A DNA stretch of 64,000 nucleotides from Clusia tigrina (taxonomy: Eukaryota; Arthropoda; Insecta; Diptera; Clusiidae): the NCBI GenBank assembly GCA_920105625.2, contig OV050030.1:240777889-240841888 (forward strand), given 5' to 3'. This document shows, one piece after another, positions 51,871 through 63,375 of this stretch. How positions within the stretch are numbered: the stretch's first letter is position 1; every line of letters starts with the position of its first letter. A program made the translations under genes and the position numbers. A model generated the notes under the pieces. The model did not search any database. It saw nothing but the letters and a program-made list of their open reading frames with translations, and was not told where the DNA came from.

Positions 51871-52165
51871 AAAGCTATGCTACCCTTGAGTCCCAAATCA
51901 AACGCTGATAAAACTTCTAATGGCCCTAACTTCTATACGGTACGTCCTACACCTATCAAAGTTTGCAACATACAAATGCTTGTAACTTTTTACTGGAGCG
52001 TCATAAAACCTTGAAATTTTGTAACAATAAAGTACTGGAGCCTCTGATCAATTTAAGTTATCGCTCAAAGCTATGCTACCCTTCAGTCCCAAATCAAACA
52101 CGGAAAAAACTTCAAATGGCCCTAACTTCTATACGGTACGTCCTACACCTATCAAAGTTTGCAAC

Positions 52166-52186
52166 ATACAAATCAAAGTTTGTAAC
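52166..52186 (+). repeat. Small copied-in insertion (atcaaag), first of three
   Basis: Where the consensus reads acaaatgcttgtaac, this monomer reads acaaatcaaagtttgtaac. The gc is replaced by six bases that look copied from the atcaaagttt block just upstream in the same monomer. Identical versions sit at 54,915 and 59,988, matching the 2,743-bp and 5,073-bp steps. The feature is therefore one event spread by later duplication. It adds 4 bp, which changes the reading frame and produces the overlapping open frames near 52,073-52,285. Confidence 0.85.
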
Positions 52187-52325
52187 TTTTTACTGAAGCT
52201 TCATAAACCCTTGAAATTTTGTAACAATAAAGTTCTCGAGCCTCTTGTCAATGTAAGCTATCGCTCAAAGCTGTGCTACCCTTGAGTCCCAAATCAAACA
52301 CTGATAAAACTTCAAATGGCCCTAA

Positions 52326-54283
52326 CTTCAATACGGTACGTCCTACACCTATCAAAGTTTGCAACATACAAATGCTTGTAACTTTTTACTGGAGCGTCAT
52401 AAAACCCTGACATTTTGTAACAATAAAGTACTCGAGCCTCTTGTCAATTTAAGCTATCGCTGAAAGCTATGCTACCCTTGTGTCCCAAATCAAACACTGA
52501 TAAAACTACAAATGGCCCTAACTTCTATTCGGTACGTCCTACACCTATCAAAGTTTGGAACATAGAAATGCTTGTAACTTTTTACTGGAGCGTCTTAAAA
52601 CCTTGAAATTTTGTAACAATAAAGTACTCGAGCCTCTTGTCAATTTAAGCTATCGCTCAAAGCTATGCTACCCTTGAGTCCCAAATCAAACACTGATAAA
52701 CTTCAAATGGCCTTAACTTTTATACGGTACGTCCTACACCTATCAAAGTTTGCAACATTCAAATGATTGTAACTTTTTACTGGAGCGTCATAAAACCTTG
52801 AAATTTTGTAACAATAAAGTACTCGAGCCTTTTGTCAATTTAAGCTATCGCTCAAATCTATGCTACCCTTGTGTCCCAAATCAAACACTGATAAAACTTC
52901 AAATGGCCCTAACTTCTATACGGAACGTCCTTCACCTATCAAAGTTTGCAACATAGAAAAGCTTGTAACTTTTTACTGGAGCGTCATAAAACCTTGAAAT
53001 TTTGTAACAATAAAGTACTCGAGCGACTTGTTAATTTAAGCTATCGCTCAATGCTATGCTACCCTTGAGTCCCAAATCAACCACTGATAAAACTTCAAAT
53101 GGCCCTAACTTCTGTACGGTACGTCCTACACCTATCAAAGTTTGCAACATACAAATGCTTGTAACTTTTTACTGGAGCGTCATAAAACCTTGAAATTTTG
53201 TAACAATAAAGTAGTCGAGCCTCTGGTCAATTTAAGCTATCGCTCAAAGCTATGCTACCCTTAAGTCCCAAATCAAACACGGATAAAACTTCAATTGGCC
53301 CTAACTTCAATACGGTACGTCCTACACCTATCAAAGTTTGCAACATACAAATGCTTGTAACTTTTTACTGGAGCGTCATAAAACCCTGACATTTTGTAAC
53401 AATAAAGTACTCGAGCCTCTTGTCAATTTAAGCTATCGCTGAAAGCTATGCTACCCTTGTGTCCCAAATCAAACACTGATAAAACTACAAATGGCCCTAA
53501 CTTCTATTCGGTACGTCCTACACCTATCAAAGTTTGGAACATAGAAATGCTTGTAACTTTTTACTGGAGCGTCTTAAAACCTTGAAATTTTGTAACAATA
53601 AAGTACTCGAGCCTCTTGTCAATTTAAGCTATCGCTCAAAGCTATGCTACCCTTGAGTCCCAAATCAAACACTGATAAACTTCAAATGGCCTTAACTTTT
53701 ATACGGTACGTCCTACACCTATCAAAGTTTGCAACATTCAAATGATTGTAACTTTTTACTGGAGCGTCATAAAACCTTGAAATTTTGTAACAATAAAGTA
53801 CTCGAGCCTTTTGTCAATTTAAGCTATCGCTCAAATCTATGCTACCCTTGTGTCCCAAATCAAACACTGATAAAACTTCAAATGGCCCTAACTTCTATAC
53901 GGAACGTCCTACACCTATCAAAGTTTGCAACATAGAAAAGCTTGTAACTTTTTACTGGAGCGTCATAAAACCTTGAAATTTTGTAACAATAAAGTACTCG
54001 AGCGACTTGTTAATTTAAGCTATCGCTCAATGCTATGCTACCCTTGAGTCCCAAATCAACCACTGATAAAACTTCAAATGGCCCTAACTTCTGTACGGTA
54101 CGTCCTACACCTATCAAAGTTTGCAACATACAAATGTTTGTAACTTTTTACTGGAGCGTCATAAAACCTTGAAATTTTGTAACAATAAAGTAGTCGAGCC
54201 TCTGGTCAATTTAAGCTATCGCTCAAAGCTATGCTACCCTTGAGTCCCAAATCAAACACGGATAAAACTTCAAATGGCCCTAA
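52326..54283 (+). repeat. 5-monomer tandem pair (step 979 bp)
   Basis: 52,326-53,304 is followed directly by its copy at 53,305-54,283. Both run from ttcaatacgg through accctgacatt, gctgaaagctatgc, aacattcaaatgattg, gagccttttgtc, cgagcgacttg and gtagtcgagcc. The single missing base in the step comes from gataaacttc (two bases lost from gataaaacttc) offset elsewhere by a base gained, or from a similar small indel. The copies differ at ccttcacc versus cctacacc, aatgcttg versus aatgtttg, cttaagtcc versus cttgagtcc, and tcaattgg versus tcaaatgg. The pair lies inside the 14-monomer repeat and is present only in its first copy. Confidence 0.88.
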
Positions 54284-55854
54284 CTTCAATACGGTACGTC
54301 CTACACCTATCAAAGTTTGCAAAATACAAATGCTTGTAACTTTTTACTGAAGCGTCATAAACCCTTGAAATTTTGTAACAAAGTACCCGAGCCTCTTGTC
54401 AATGTAAGCTATCGCTCAAAGCTGTGCTACCCTTGAGTCCCAAATCAAACACTGATAAAACTTCAAATGGCCCTAACTTCTATACGGTACGTCCTACACC
54501 TATCAATGTTTGCAACATACAAATGCTTGTAACTTTTTACTGGAGCGTCATAAAACCTTGAAATTTTGTAACAATAAAGTACTCGAGCCTCTTGTCAATT
54601 TAAGCTATCGCTCAAAGCTATGCTACCCTTGAGTCCCAAATCAAACGCTGATAAAACTTCTAATGGCCCTAACTTCTATACGGTACGTCCTACACCTATC
54701 AAAGTTTGCAACATACATATGCTTGTAACTTTTTACTGGAGCGTCATAAAACCTTGAAATTTTGTAACAATAAAGTACTCGAGCCTCTGATCAATTTAAG
54801 TTATCGCTCAAAGCTATGCTACCCTTCAGTCCCAAATCAAACACGGAAAAAACTTCAAATGGCTCTAACTTCTATACGGTACGTCCTACACCTATCAAAG
54901 TTTGCAACATACAAATCAAAGTTTGTAACTTTTTACTGAAGCTTCATAAACCCTTGAAATTTTGTAACAATAAAGTTCTCGAGCCTCTTGTCAATGTAAG
55001 CTATCGCTCAAAGCTGTGCTACCCTTGAGTCCCAAATCAAACACTGATAAAACTTCAAATGGCCCTAACTTCAATACGGTACGTCCTACACCTATCAAAG
55101 TTTGCAACATACAAATGCTTGTAACTTTTTACTGGAGCGTCATAAAACCCTGACATTTTGGAACAATAAAGTACTCGAGCCTCTTGTCAATTTAAGCTAT
55201 CGCTCAAAGCTATGCTACCCTTGAGTCCCAAATCAAACACTGATAAAACTACAAATGGTCCTAACTTCTATTCGGTACGTCCTACACCTATCAAAGTTTG
55301 GAACATAGAAATGCTTGTAACTTTTTACTGGAGCGTCTTAAAACCTTGAAATTTTGTAACAATAAAGTACTCGAGCCTCTTGTCAATTTAAGCTATCGCT
55401 CAAAGCTATGCTACCCTTGAGTCCCAAATCAAACACTGATAAACTTCAAATGGCCTTAACTTTTATACGGTACGTCCTACACCTATCAAAGTTTGCAACA
55501 TTCAAATGATTGTAACGTTTTACTGGAGCGTCATAAAACCTTGAAATTTTGTAACAATAAAGTACTCGAGCCTTTTGTCAATTTAAGCTATCGCTCAAAT
55601 CTATGCTACCCTTGTGTCCCAAATCAAACACTGATAAAACTTCAAATGGCCCTAACTTCTATACGGAACGTCCTACACCTATCAAAGTTTGCAACATAGG
55701 AAAGCTTGTAACTTTTTACTGGAGCGTCATAAAACCTTGAAATTTTGTAACAATAAAGTACTCGAGCGACTTGTTAATTTAAGCTATCGCTCAATGCTAT
55801 GCTACCCTTGAGTCCCAAATCAACCACTGATAAAACTTCAAATGGCCCTAACTT

Positions 55855-56180
55855 CTAGACGGTACGTCCTACACCTATCAATGTTTGCAACATACAAATG
55901 CTTGTAAATTTTTACTGGAGCGTCATAAAACCTTGAAATTTGTAACAATAAAGTACTCGAGCCTCTTGTCAATTTAAGTTATCGCTCAAAGCTATGCTAC
56001 CCTTGAGTTCCAAATCAAACACTGATAAAACTTCAAATGGCCCTAACTTCTAGACGGTACGTCCTACACCTATCAATGTTTGCAACATACAAATGCTTGT
56101 AAATTTTTACTGGAGCGTCATAAAACCTTGAAATTTGTAACAATAAAGTACTCGAGCCTCTTGTCAATTTAAGTTATCGC
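55855..56180 (+). repeat. Adjacent near-identical monomer pair
   Basis: Two neighbouring monomers share ttctagacgg (55,853 and 56,048), atcaatgtttg, gcttgtaaatttttac and the one-base-short gaaatttgtaac, and are 195 bp apart. They look like a recent single-monomer duplication. The monomers next to them lack this combination. Confidence 0.8.
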
Positions 56181-58860
56181 TCAAAGCTATGCCTTGAGTC
56201 CCAAATCAAACACTGATAAAACTTCTAATGGCCCTAACTTCTATACGGTACGTCCTACACCTATCAAAGTTTGCAACATACAAATGCTTGTAACTTTTTA
56301 CTGAAGCTTCATAAACCCTTGAAATTTTGTAACAATAAAGTTCTCGAGCCTCTTGTCACTGTAAGCTATCGGTCAAAGCTGTGCTACCCTTGAGTCCCAA
56401 ATCAAACACTGATAAAACTTCAAGTGGCCCTAACTTCTATACGGTACGTCCTACACCTATCAAAGTTTGCAACATACAAATGCTTGTAACTTTTTACTGG
56501 AGCGTCATAAAACCTTGAAATTTTGTAACAATAAAGTACTCGAGCCTATTGTCAATTTAAGTTATCGCTCAAAGCTATGCTACCCTTGAGTTCCAAATCA
56601 AACACTGATAAAACTGCAAATGGCCCTAACTTCTATACGGTACGTCCTACACCTATCAAAGTTTGCAACATACAAATGCTTGTAACTTTTTACTGGAGCG
56701 TCATAAAACCTTGAAATTATGTAACAATAAAGTACTCGAGCCTCTTGCCAATTTAAGTTATCGCTCAAAGCTATGCCTTGAGTCCCAAATCAAACACTGA
56801 TAAAACTTCTAATGGCCCTAACTTCAATACGGTACGTCCTACACCTATCAAAGTTTGCAACATACAAATGCTTGTAACTTTTTACTGGAGCGTCATAAAA
56901 CCTTGAAATTGGTAACAATAAAGTACTCGAGCCTCTTGTCAATTTAAGCTATCGCTCAAAGCTATGCTACCCTTGAGTTCCAAATCAAACACTGCTAAAA
57001 CTTCAAATGGCCCTAACTTCTATACGGTACGTCCTACACCTATCAAAGTTTGCAACATACAAATGCTTGTAACTTTTTACTGGAGCGTCATAAAACCTTG
57101 AAATTTTGTAACAATAAAGTAGTCGAGCCTCTGATCAATTTAAGTTATCGCTCAAAGCTATGCTACCCTTCAGTCCCAAATCAAACACGGAAAAAACTTC
57201 AAATGGCCCTAACTTCTATACGGTACGTCTATCAAAGTTTGCAACATACAAATGCTTGTAACTTTTTACTGAAGCTTCATAAACCCTTGAAATTTTGTAA
57301 CAATAAAGTTCTCGAGCCTCTTGTCAATGTAAGCTATCGCTCAAAGCTGTGCTTCCCTTGAGTCCCAAATCAAACACTGATAAAACTTCAAATGGCCCTA
57401 ACTTCTATACGGTACGTCCTACACCTATCAAAGTTTGCAACATACAAATGCTTGTAACTTTTTACTGGAGCGTCATAAAACCTTGAAATTTTGTAATAAT
57501 AAAGTACTCGAGCCTCTTTTCAATTTAAGCTATCGCTCAAAGCTATGCTACCCTTGAGTCCCAAATCAAACACTGATAAAACTACAAATGGCCCTAACTT
57601 TTATTCGGTACGTCCTACACCTATCAAAGTTTGGAAAATAGAAATGCTTGTAACTTTTTACTGGAGCGTCTTAAAACCTTGAAATTTTGTAACAATAAAG
57701 TACTCGAGCCTCTTGTCAATTTAAGCTATCGCTCAAAGCTATGCTACCCTTGAATCCCAAATCAAACACTGATAAAACTTCAAATGGCCCTAACTTTTAT
57801 ACCGTATGTCCTACACCTATCAGAGTTTGCAACATTCAAATGCTTGTAACTTTTTACTGGAGCGTCATAAAACCTTGAAATTTTGTAACAACAAAGTACT
57901 CGAGCCTTATGTCAATTTAAACTATCGCTCAAATCTATGCTACCCTTGTGTCCCTAATCAAACACTGATAAAACTTCAAATGGCCCTTACTTCTATACGG
58001 AACGTCCTACACCTATCAAAGTTTGCAACATACAAAAGCTTGTAACTTTTTACTGGAGCGTCATAAAACCTTGAAATTTTGTAACAATAAAGTACTCGAG
58101 CGTCTTGTTAATTTAAGCTATCGCTCAATGCCATGCTACCCTTGAATCCCAAATCAACCACTGATAAAACTTCAAATGGCCCTAACTTCTGTACGGTACG
58201 TCCTACACCTATCAAAGTTTGCAACATACAAATGCTTGTAACTTTTTACTGGAGCGTCATAAAACCTTGAAATTTTGTAACAATAAAGTAGTCGAGCCTC
58301 TGGTCAATTTAAGCTATCGCTCAAAGCTATGCTACCCTTGAGTCCCAAATCAAACACGGATAAAACTTCAAATGGCCCTAACTTCTATACGGTACGTCCT
58401 ACACCTATCAAAGTTTGCAACATACAAATGCTTGTAACTTTTTACTGAAGCGTCATAAACCCTTGAAATTTTGTAACAATAAAGTACTCGAGCCTCTTGT
58501 CAATGTAAGCTATCGCTCAAAGCTGTGCTACCCTTGAGTCCCAAATCAAACACTGATAAAACTTCAAATGGCCCTAACTTCTATACGGTACGTCCTACAC
58601 CTATCAATGTTTGCAACATACAAATGCTTGTAACTTTTTACTGGAGCGTCATAAAACCTTGAAATTTTGTAACAATAAAGTACTCGAGCCTCTTGTCAAT
58701 ATAAGCTATCGCTCAAAGCTATGCTACCCTTGAGTTTCAAATCAAACACTAATAAAATTCAAATGGCCCTAACTTCTATACGGTACGTCCTACACCTATC
58801 AAAGTTTGCAACATACAAATGCTTGTAACTTTTTACTGGAGCGTCATAAAACCTTGAAAT
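56180..58860 (+). repeat. Mosaic satellite segment
   Basis: About 14 monomers with markers shared with 43-52 kb at 56.2-57.4 kb: the short gctatgccttgag (56,188 and 56,770), aactgcaaatgg, gaaattggtaac, gcctctgatc and gaaaaaac. Markers shared with 52-54 kb follow at 57.5-58.6 kb: aactacaaatgg, aacattcaaatg, ccttgtgtccc, acggaacgtcc, gttaatttaagc and atcaaccactg. Private changes in that second part (accgtatgtcc, atcagagtttg, gagccttatgtc, cgagcgtcttg) make it a more diverged relative of the 5-monomer unit. Nothing but satellite is present. Confidence 0.75.
57221..57240 (+). repeat. 7-bp deletion that lengthens an open frame
   Basis: The monomer reads cggtacgtctatcaaag where the consensus has cggtacgtcctacacc before tatcaaag, so seven bases are missing. 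The monomer is then 189 bp, which is divisible by three. The frame stays open into the next monomer and produces the longest open frame of the window (57,050-57,361, 103 codons). Its first and second halves are two readings of the same satellite stretch. This is a by-product and not a gene. Confidence 0.88.
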
Positions 58861-58867
58861 TTGTAAC

Positions 58868-59695
58868 AATAAAGTACTCGAGCCTCTTGTCAATTTAAGT
58901 TATCGCTCAAAGCTATGCTACCCCTGACTTCCAAATCAAACACTGATAAAACTTCAAATGGCCCTAACTTCTATACGGTACGTCCTACACCTATCAAAGG
59001 TTGCAACATACAAATGCTTGTAACTTTTTACTGGAGCGTCATAAAACCTTGAAATTATGTAACAATAAAGTACTCGAGCCTCTTGTCAATTTAAGTTATC
59101 GCTCAAAGCTATGCCTTGAGTCCCAAATCAAACACTGATAAAACTTCTAATGGCCCTAATTTATATACGGTACGTCCTACACCTATCAAAGTTTGTAACA
59201 TACAAATGCTTGTAAGTTTTTACTGGAGCGTCATAAAACCTTGAAATTTATAACAATAAAGTTCTCGAGCCTCTTGTCAATTTAAGCTATCGCTCAAAGC
59301 TATGCTACCCATGAGTTCCAAATCAAACAGTGATAAAACTTCGAATGGCCCTAACTTCTATACGGTACGTCCTACACCTATCAAAGTTTGCAACATACAA
59401 ATACTTGTAACTTTTTACTGGAGCGTCATAAAACCTTGAAATTTTGTAACAATAAAGTACTCGAGCCTCTTGTCAATTATAGTTATCGCTCAAAGCTATG
59501 CTACCCTTGAGTCCCAAATCAAACACTGATAAAACTTCTAATGGCCCTAACTTCTATACGGTACGTCCTTCACCTATCAAAGTTTGCAACATACAAATGC
59601 TTGTAACTTTTTACTGGAGCGTCATAAAACCTTGAAATTTTGTAACAATAAAGTACTCGAGCCTCTGGTCAATTTAAGCTATCGCTCAAAGCTAT
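58868..59695 (+). repeat. Segment duplicated at 61,413-62,240 (step 2,545 bp)
   Basis: Shared markers are acccctgacttcc (58,920 and 61,465), caaaggttgcaac, the short gctatgccttgag, aatttatatacgg, gtttgtaacatac, gtaagtttttac, gaaatttataac, acccatgagttcc (59,308 and 61,853), aaacagtgat, cttcgaatgg, caaatacttg, caattatagttatc and gtccttcacc (59,566 and 62,111). Thirteen monomers less three bases separate them. The copies are close to identical, with one visible change at atttaagttatc versus atttcagttatc. Confidence 0.88.
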
Positions 59696-59849
59696 GCTAC
59701 CCTTCAGTCCCAAATCAAACACGGATAAAACTTCAAATGGCCCTAACTTCTATACGGTACGTCCTACACCTATCAAAGTTTGCAACATACAAATGCTTGT
59801 AACTTTTTACTGGAGCATCATAAAACCTTGAAATTGGTAACAATAAAGT

Positions 59850-61405
59850 ACTCGAGCCTCTGATCAATTTAAGTTATCGCTCAAAGCTATGCTACCCTTC
59901 AGTCCCAAATCAAACACGGAAAAAACTTCAAATGGCCCTAACTTCTATACGGTACGTCCTACACCTATCAAAGTTTGCAACATACAAATCAAAGTTTGTA
60001 ACTTTTTACTGAAGCTTCATAAACCCTTGAAATTTTGTAACAATAAAGTTCTCGAGCCTCTTGTCAATGTAAGCTATCGCTCAAAGCTGTGCTACCCTTG
60101 AGTCCCAAATCAAACACTGATAAAACTTCAAATGGCCCTAACTTCAATACGGTACGTCCTACACCTATCAAAGTTTGCAACATACAAATGCTTGTAACTT
60201 TTTACTGGAGCGTCATAAAACCCTGACATTTTGTAACAATAAAGTACTCTAGCCTCTTGTCAATTTAAGCTATCGCTCAAAGCTATGCTACCCTTGAGTC
60301 CCAAATCAAACACTGATAAAACTACAAATGGCCCTAACTTCTATTCGGTACGTCCTACACCTATCAAAGTTTGGAACATAGAAATGCTTGTAACTTTTTA
60401 CTGGAGCGTCTTAAAACCTTGAAATTTTGTAACAATAAAGTACTCGAGCCTCTTGTCAATTTAAGCTATCGCTCAAAGCTATGCTACCCTTGAGTCCCAA
60501 ATCAAACACTGATAAACTTCAAATGGCCCTAACTTTTATATGGTACGTCCTACACCTATGAAAGTTTGCAACATTCAAATGATTGTAACTTTTTACTGGA
60601 GCGTCATAAAACCTTGAAATTTTGTAACAATAAAGTACTCGAGCCTTTTGTCAATTTAAGCTATCGCTTAAATCTATGCTACCCTTGTGTCCCAAATCAA
60701 ACAGTGATAAAACTTCAAATGGCCCTAACTTCTATACGGAACGTCCTACACCTATCAAAGTTTGCAACATAGAAAAGCTTGTAACTTTTTACTGGAGCGT
60801 CATAAAACCTTGAAATTTTGTAACAATAAAGTACTCGAGCGACTTGTTAATTTAAGCTATCGCTCAATGCTATGCTACCCTTGAGTCCCAAATCAACCAC
60901 TGATAAAACTTCAAATGGCCCTAACTTCTGTACGGTACGTCCTACACCTATCAAAGTTTGCAACATACAAATGCTTGTAACTTTTTACTGGAGCGTCATA
61001 AAACCTTGAAATTTTGTAACAATAAAGTAGTCGAGCCTCTGGTCAATTTAAGCTATCGCTCAAAGCTATGCTACCCTTGAGTCCCAAATCAAACACGGAT
61101 AAAACTTCAAATGGCCCTAACTTCTATACGGTACGTCCTACACCTATCAAAGTTTGCAAAATACAAATGCTTGTAACTTTTTACTGAAGCGTCATAAACC
61201 CTTGAAATTTTGTAACAATAAAGTACCCGAGCCTCTTGTCAATGTAAGCTATCGCTCAAAGCTGTGCTACCCTTGAGTCCCAAATCAAACACTGATAAAA
61301 CTTCAAATGGCCCTAACTTCTATACGGTACGTCCTACACCTATCAATGTTTGCAACATACAAATGCTTGTAACTTTTTACTGGAGCGTCATAAAACCTTG
61401 ACATT
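59850..61405 (+). repeat. Composite copy of 54.78-55.85 kb and 53.3-54.56 kb
   Basis: 59,854-60,927 matches 54,781-55,855 at 5,073 bp, including the atcaaag insertion (59,988). From about 60,142 to 61,405 it also follows 53,305-54,560 at 6,837 bp, including gcaaaatac (61,157 and 54,320), agtacccgagcc and atcaatgtttg. At 54,380 the other copy lacks four bases (gtaacaaagtaccc), which are present here. This block therefore joins two halves found separately to the left, or it preserves the arrangement from which both came. Confidence 0.8.
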
Positions 61406-63375
61406 TTGTAACAATAAAGTACTCGAGCCTCTTGTCAATTTAAGTTATCGCTCAAAGCTATGCTACCCCTGACTTCCAAATCAAACACTGATAAAACTTC
61501 AAATGGCCCTAACTTCTATACGGTACGTCCTACACCTATCAAAGGTTGCAACATACAAATGCTTGTAACTTTTTACTGGAGCGTCATAAAACCTTGAAAT
61601 TATGTAACAATAAAGTACTCGAGCCTCTTGTCAATTTCAGTTATCGCTCAAAGCTATGCCTTGAGTCCCAAATCAAACACTGATAAAACTTCTAATGGCC
61701 CTAATTTATATACGGTACGTCCTACACCTATCAAAGTTTGTAACATACAAATGCTTGTAAGTTTTTACTGGAGCGTCATAAAACCTTGAAATTTATAACA
61801 ATAAAGTTCTCGAGCCTCTTGTCAATTTAAGCTATCGCTCAAAGCTATGCTACCCATGAGTTCCAAATCAAACAGTGATAAAACTTCGAATGGCCCTAAC
61901 TTCTATACGGTACGTCCTACACCTATCAAAGTTTGCAACATACAAATACTTGTAACTTTTTACTGGAGCGTCATAAAACCTTGAAATTTTGTAACAATAA
62001 AGTACTCGAGCCTCTTGTCAATTATAGTTATCGCTCAAAGCTATGCTACCCTTGAGTCCCAAATCAAACACTGATAAAACTTCTAATGGCCCTAACTTCT
62101 ATACGGTACGTCCTTCACCTATCAAAGTTTGCAACATACAAATGCTTGTAACTTTTTACTGGAGCGTCATAAAACCTTGAAATTTTGTAACAATAAAGTA
62201 CTCGAGCCTCTGGTCAATTTAAGCTATCGCTCAAAGCTATGCTACCCATGAGTCCCAAATCAAACACTGATAAACTTCAAATGGCCCTAACTTTTATATG
62301 GTACGTCCTACACCTATGAAAGTTTGCAACATTCAAATGATTGTAACTTTTTACTGGAGCGTCATAAAACCTTGAAATTTTGTAACAATAAAGTACTCGA
62401 GCCTTTTGTCAATTTAAGCTATCGCTCAAATCTATGCTACCCTTGTGTCCCAAATCAAACAGTGATAAAACTTCAAATGGCCCTAACTTCTATACGGAAC
62501 GTCCTACACCTATCAAAGTTTGCAACATAGAAAAGCTTGTAACTTTTTACTGGAGCGTCATAAAACCTTGAAATTTTGTAACAATAAAGTACTCGAGCGT
62601 CTTGTTAATTTAAGCTATCGCTCAATGTTATGCTACCCTTGAGTCCCAAATCAACCACTGATAAAACTTCAAATGGCCCTAACTTCTGTACGGTACGTCC
62701 TACACCTATCAAAGTTTGCAACATACAAATGCTTGTAAATTTTTACTGGAGCGTCATAAAACCTTGAAATTTTGTAACAATAAAGTAGTCGAGCCTCTGG
62801 TCAATTTAAGCTATCGCTCAAAGCTATGCTACCCTTGAGTCCCAAATCAAACACGGATAAAACTTCAAATGGCCCTAACTTCTATACGGTACGTCCTACA
62901 CCTATCAAAGTTTGCAACATACAAATGCTTGTAAATTTTTACTGGAGCGTCATAAAACCTTGAAATTTTGTAACAATAAAGTAGTCGAGCCTCTGGTCAA
63001 TTTAAGCTATCGCTCAAAGCTATGCTACCCTTGAGTCCCAAATCAAACACGGATAAAACTTCAAATGGCCCTAACTTCTATACGGTACGTCCTACACCTA
63101 TCAAAGTTTGCAAAATACAAATGCTTGTAACTTTTTACTGAAGCGTCATAAACCCTTGAAATTTTGTAACAATAAAGTACCCGAGCCTCTTGTCAATGTA
63201 AGCTATCGCTCAAAGCTGTGCTACCCTTGAGTCCCAAATCAAACACTGATAAAACTTCAAATGGCCCTAACTTCTATACGGTACGTCCTACACCTATCAA
63301 TGTTTGCAACATACAAATGCTTGTAACTTTTTACTGGAGCGTCATAAAACCTTGACATTTTGTAACAATAAAGTA
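60500..63375 (+). repeat. 9-monomer duplication (step 1,758 bp), one monomer added
   Basis: 60,511-61,150 matches 62,269-62,910 at 1,758 bp: gataaacttc, tatatggtacg, ctatgaaagtttg, aacattcaaatgattg, aaacagtgat, acggaacgtcc and gtagtcgagcc. From gcaaaatac (61,157 and 63,111) the distance is 1,954, because the right copy carries an extra 196-bp monomer. The duplicated monomer is visible as two adjacent aaatttttac...gtagtcgagcc units (62,737-62,930 and 62,933-63,126). The 2,545-bp segment at 61,413-62,240 sits between the two copies. Confidence 0.85.

Larger units (their letters stand above)
51870..55855 (+). repeat. 14-monomer duplication (step 2,743 bp)
   Basis: About 51,870-53,112 matches 54,613-55,855 at 2,743 bp (14 monomers less 1). 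Shared markers are aacgctgataaaac (51,901 and 54,644), gcctctgatc, gaaaaaac, the inserted atcaaag at 52,172 and 54,915, ttcaatacgg, accctgacatt, aactacaaatgg, gataaacttc, aacattcaaatgattg, gagccttttgtc, ccttgtgtccc, acggaacgtcc, cgagcgacttg and atcaaccactg. The match ends where ttctgtacgg is replaced by ttctagacgg at 55,855. Confidence 0.88.

Noticed and set aside
57050..57361. Open frame of 103 codons as a candidate gene
   Set aside because: It is two consecutive readings of the same satellite stretch, kept open by a 7-bp deletion. It starts at a TTG, and sister monomers lack it.
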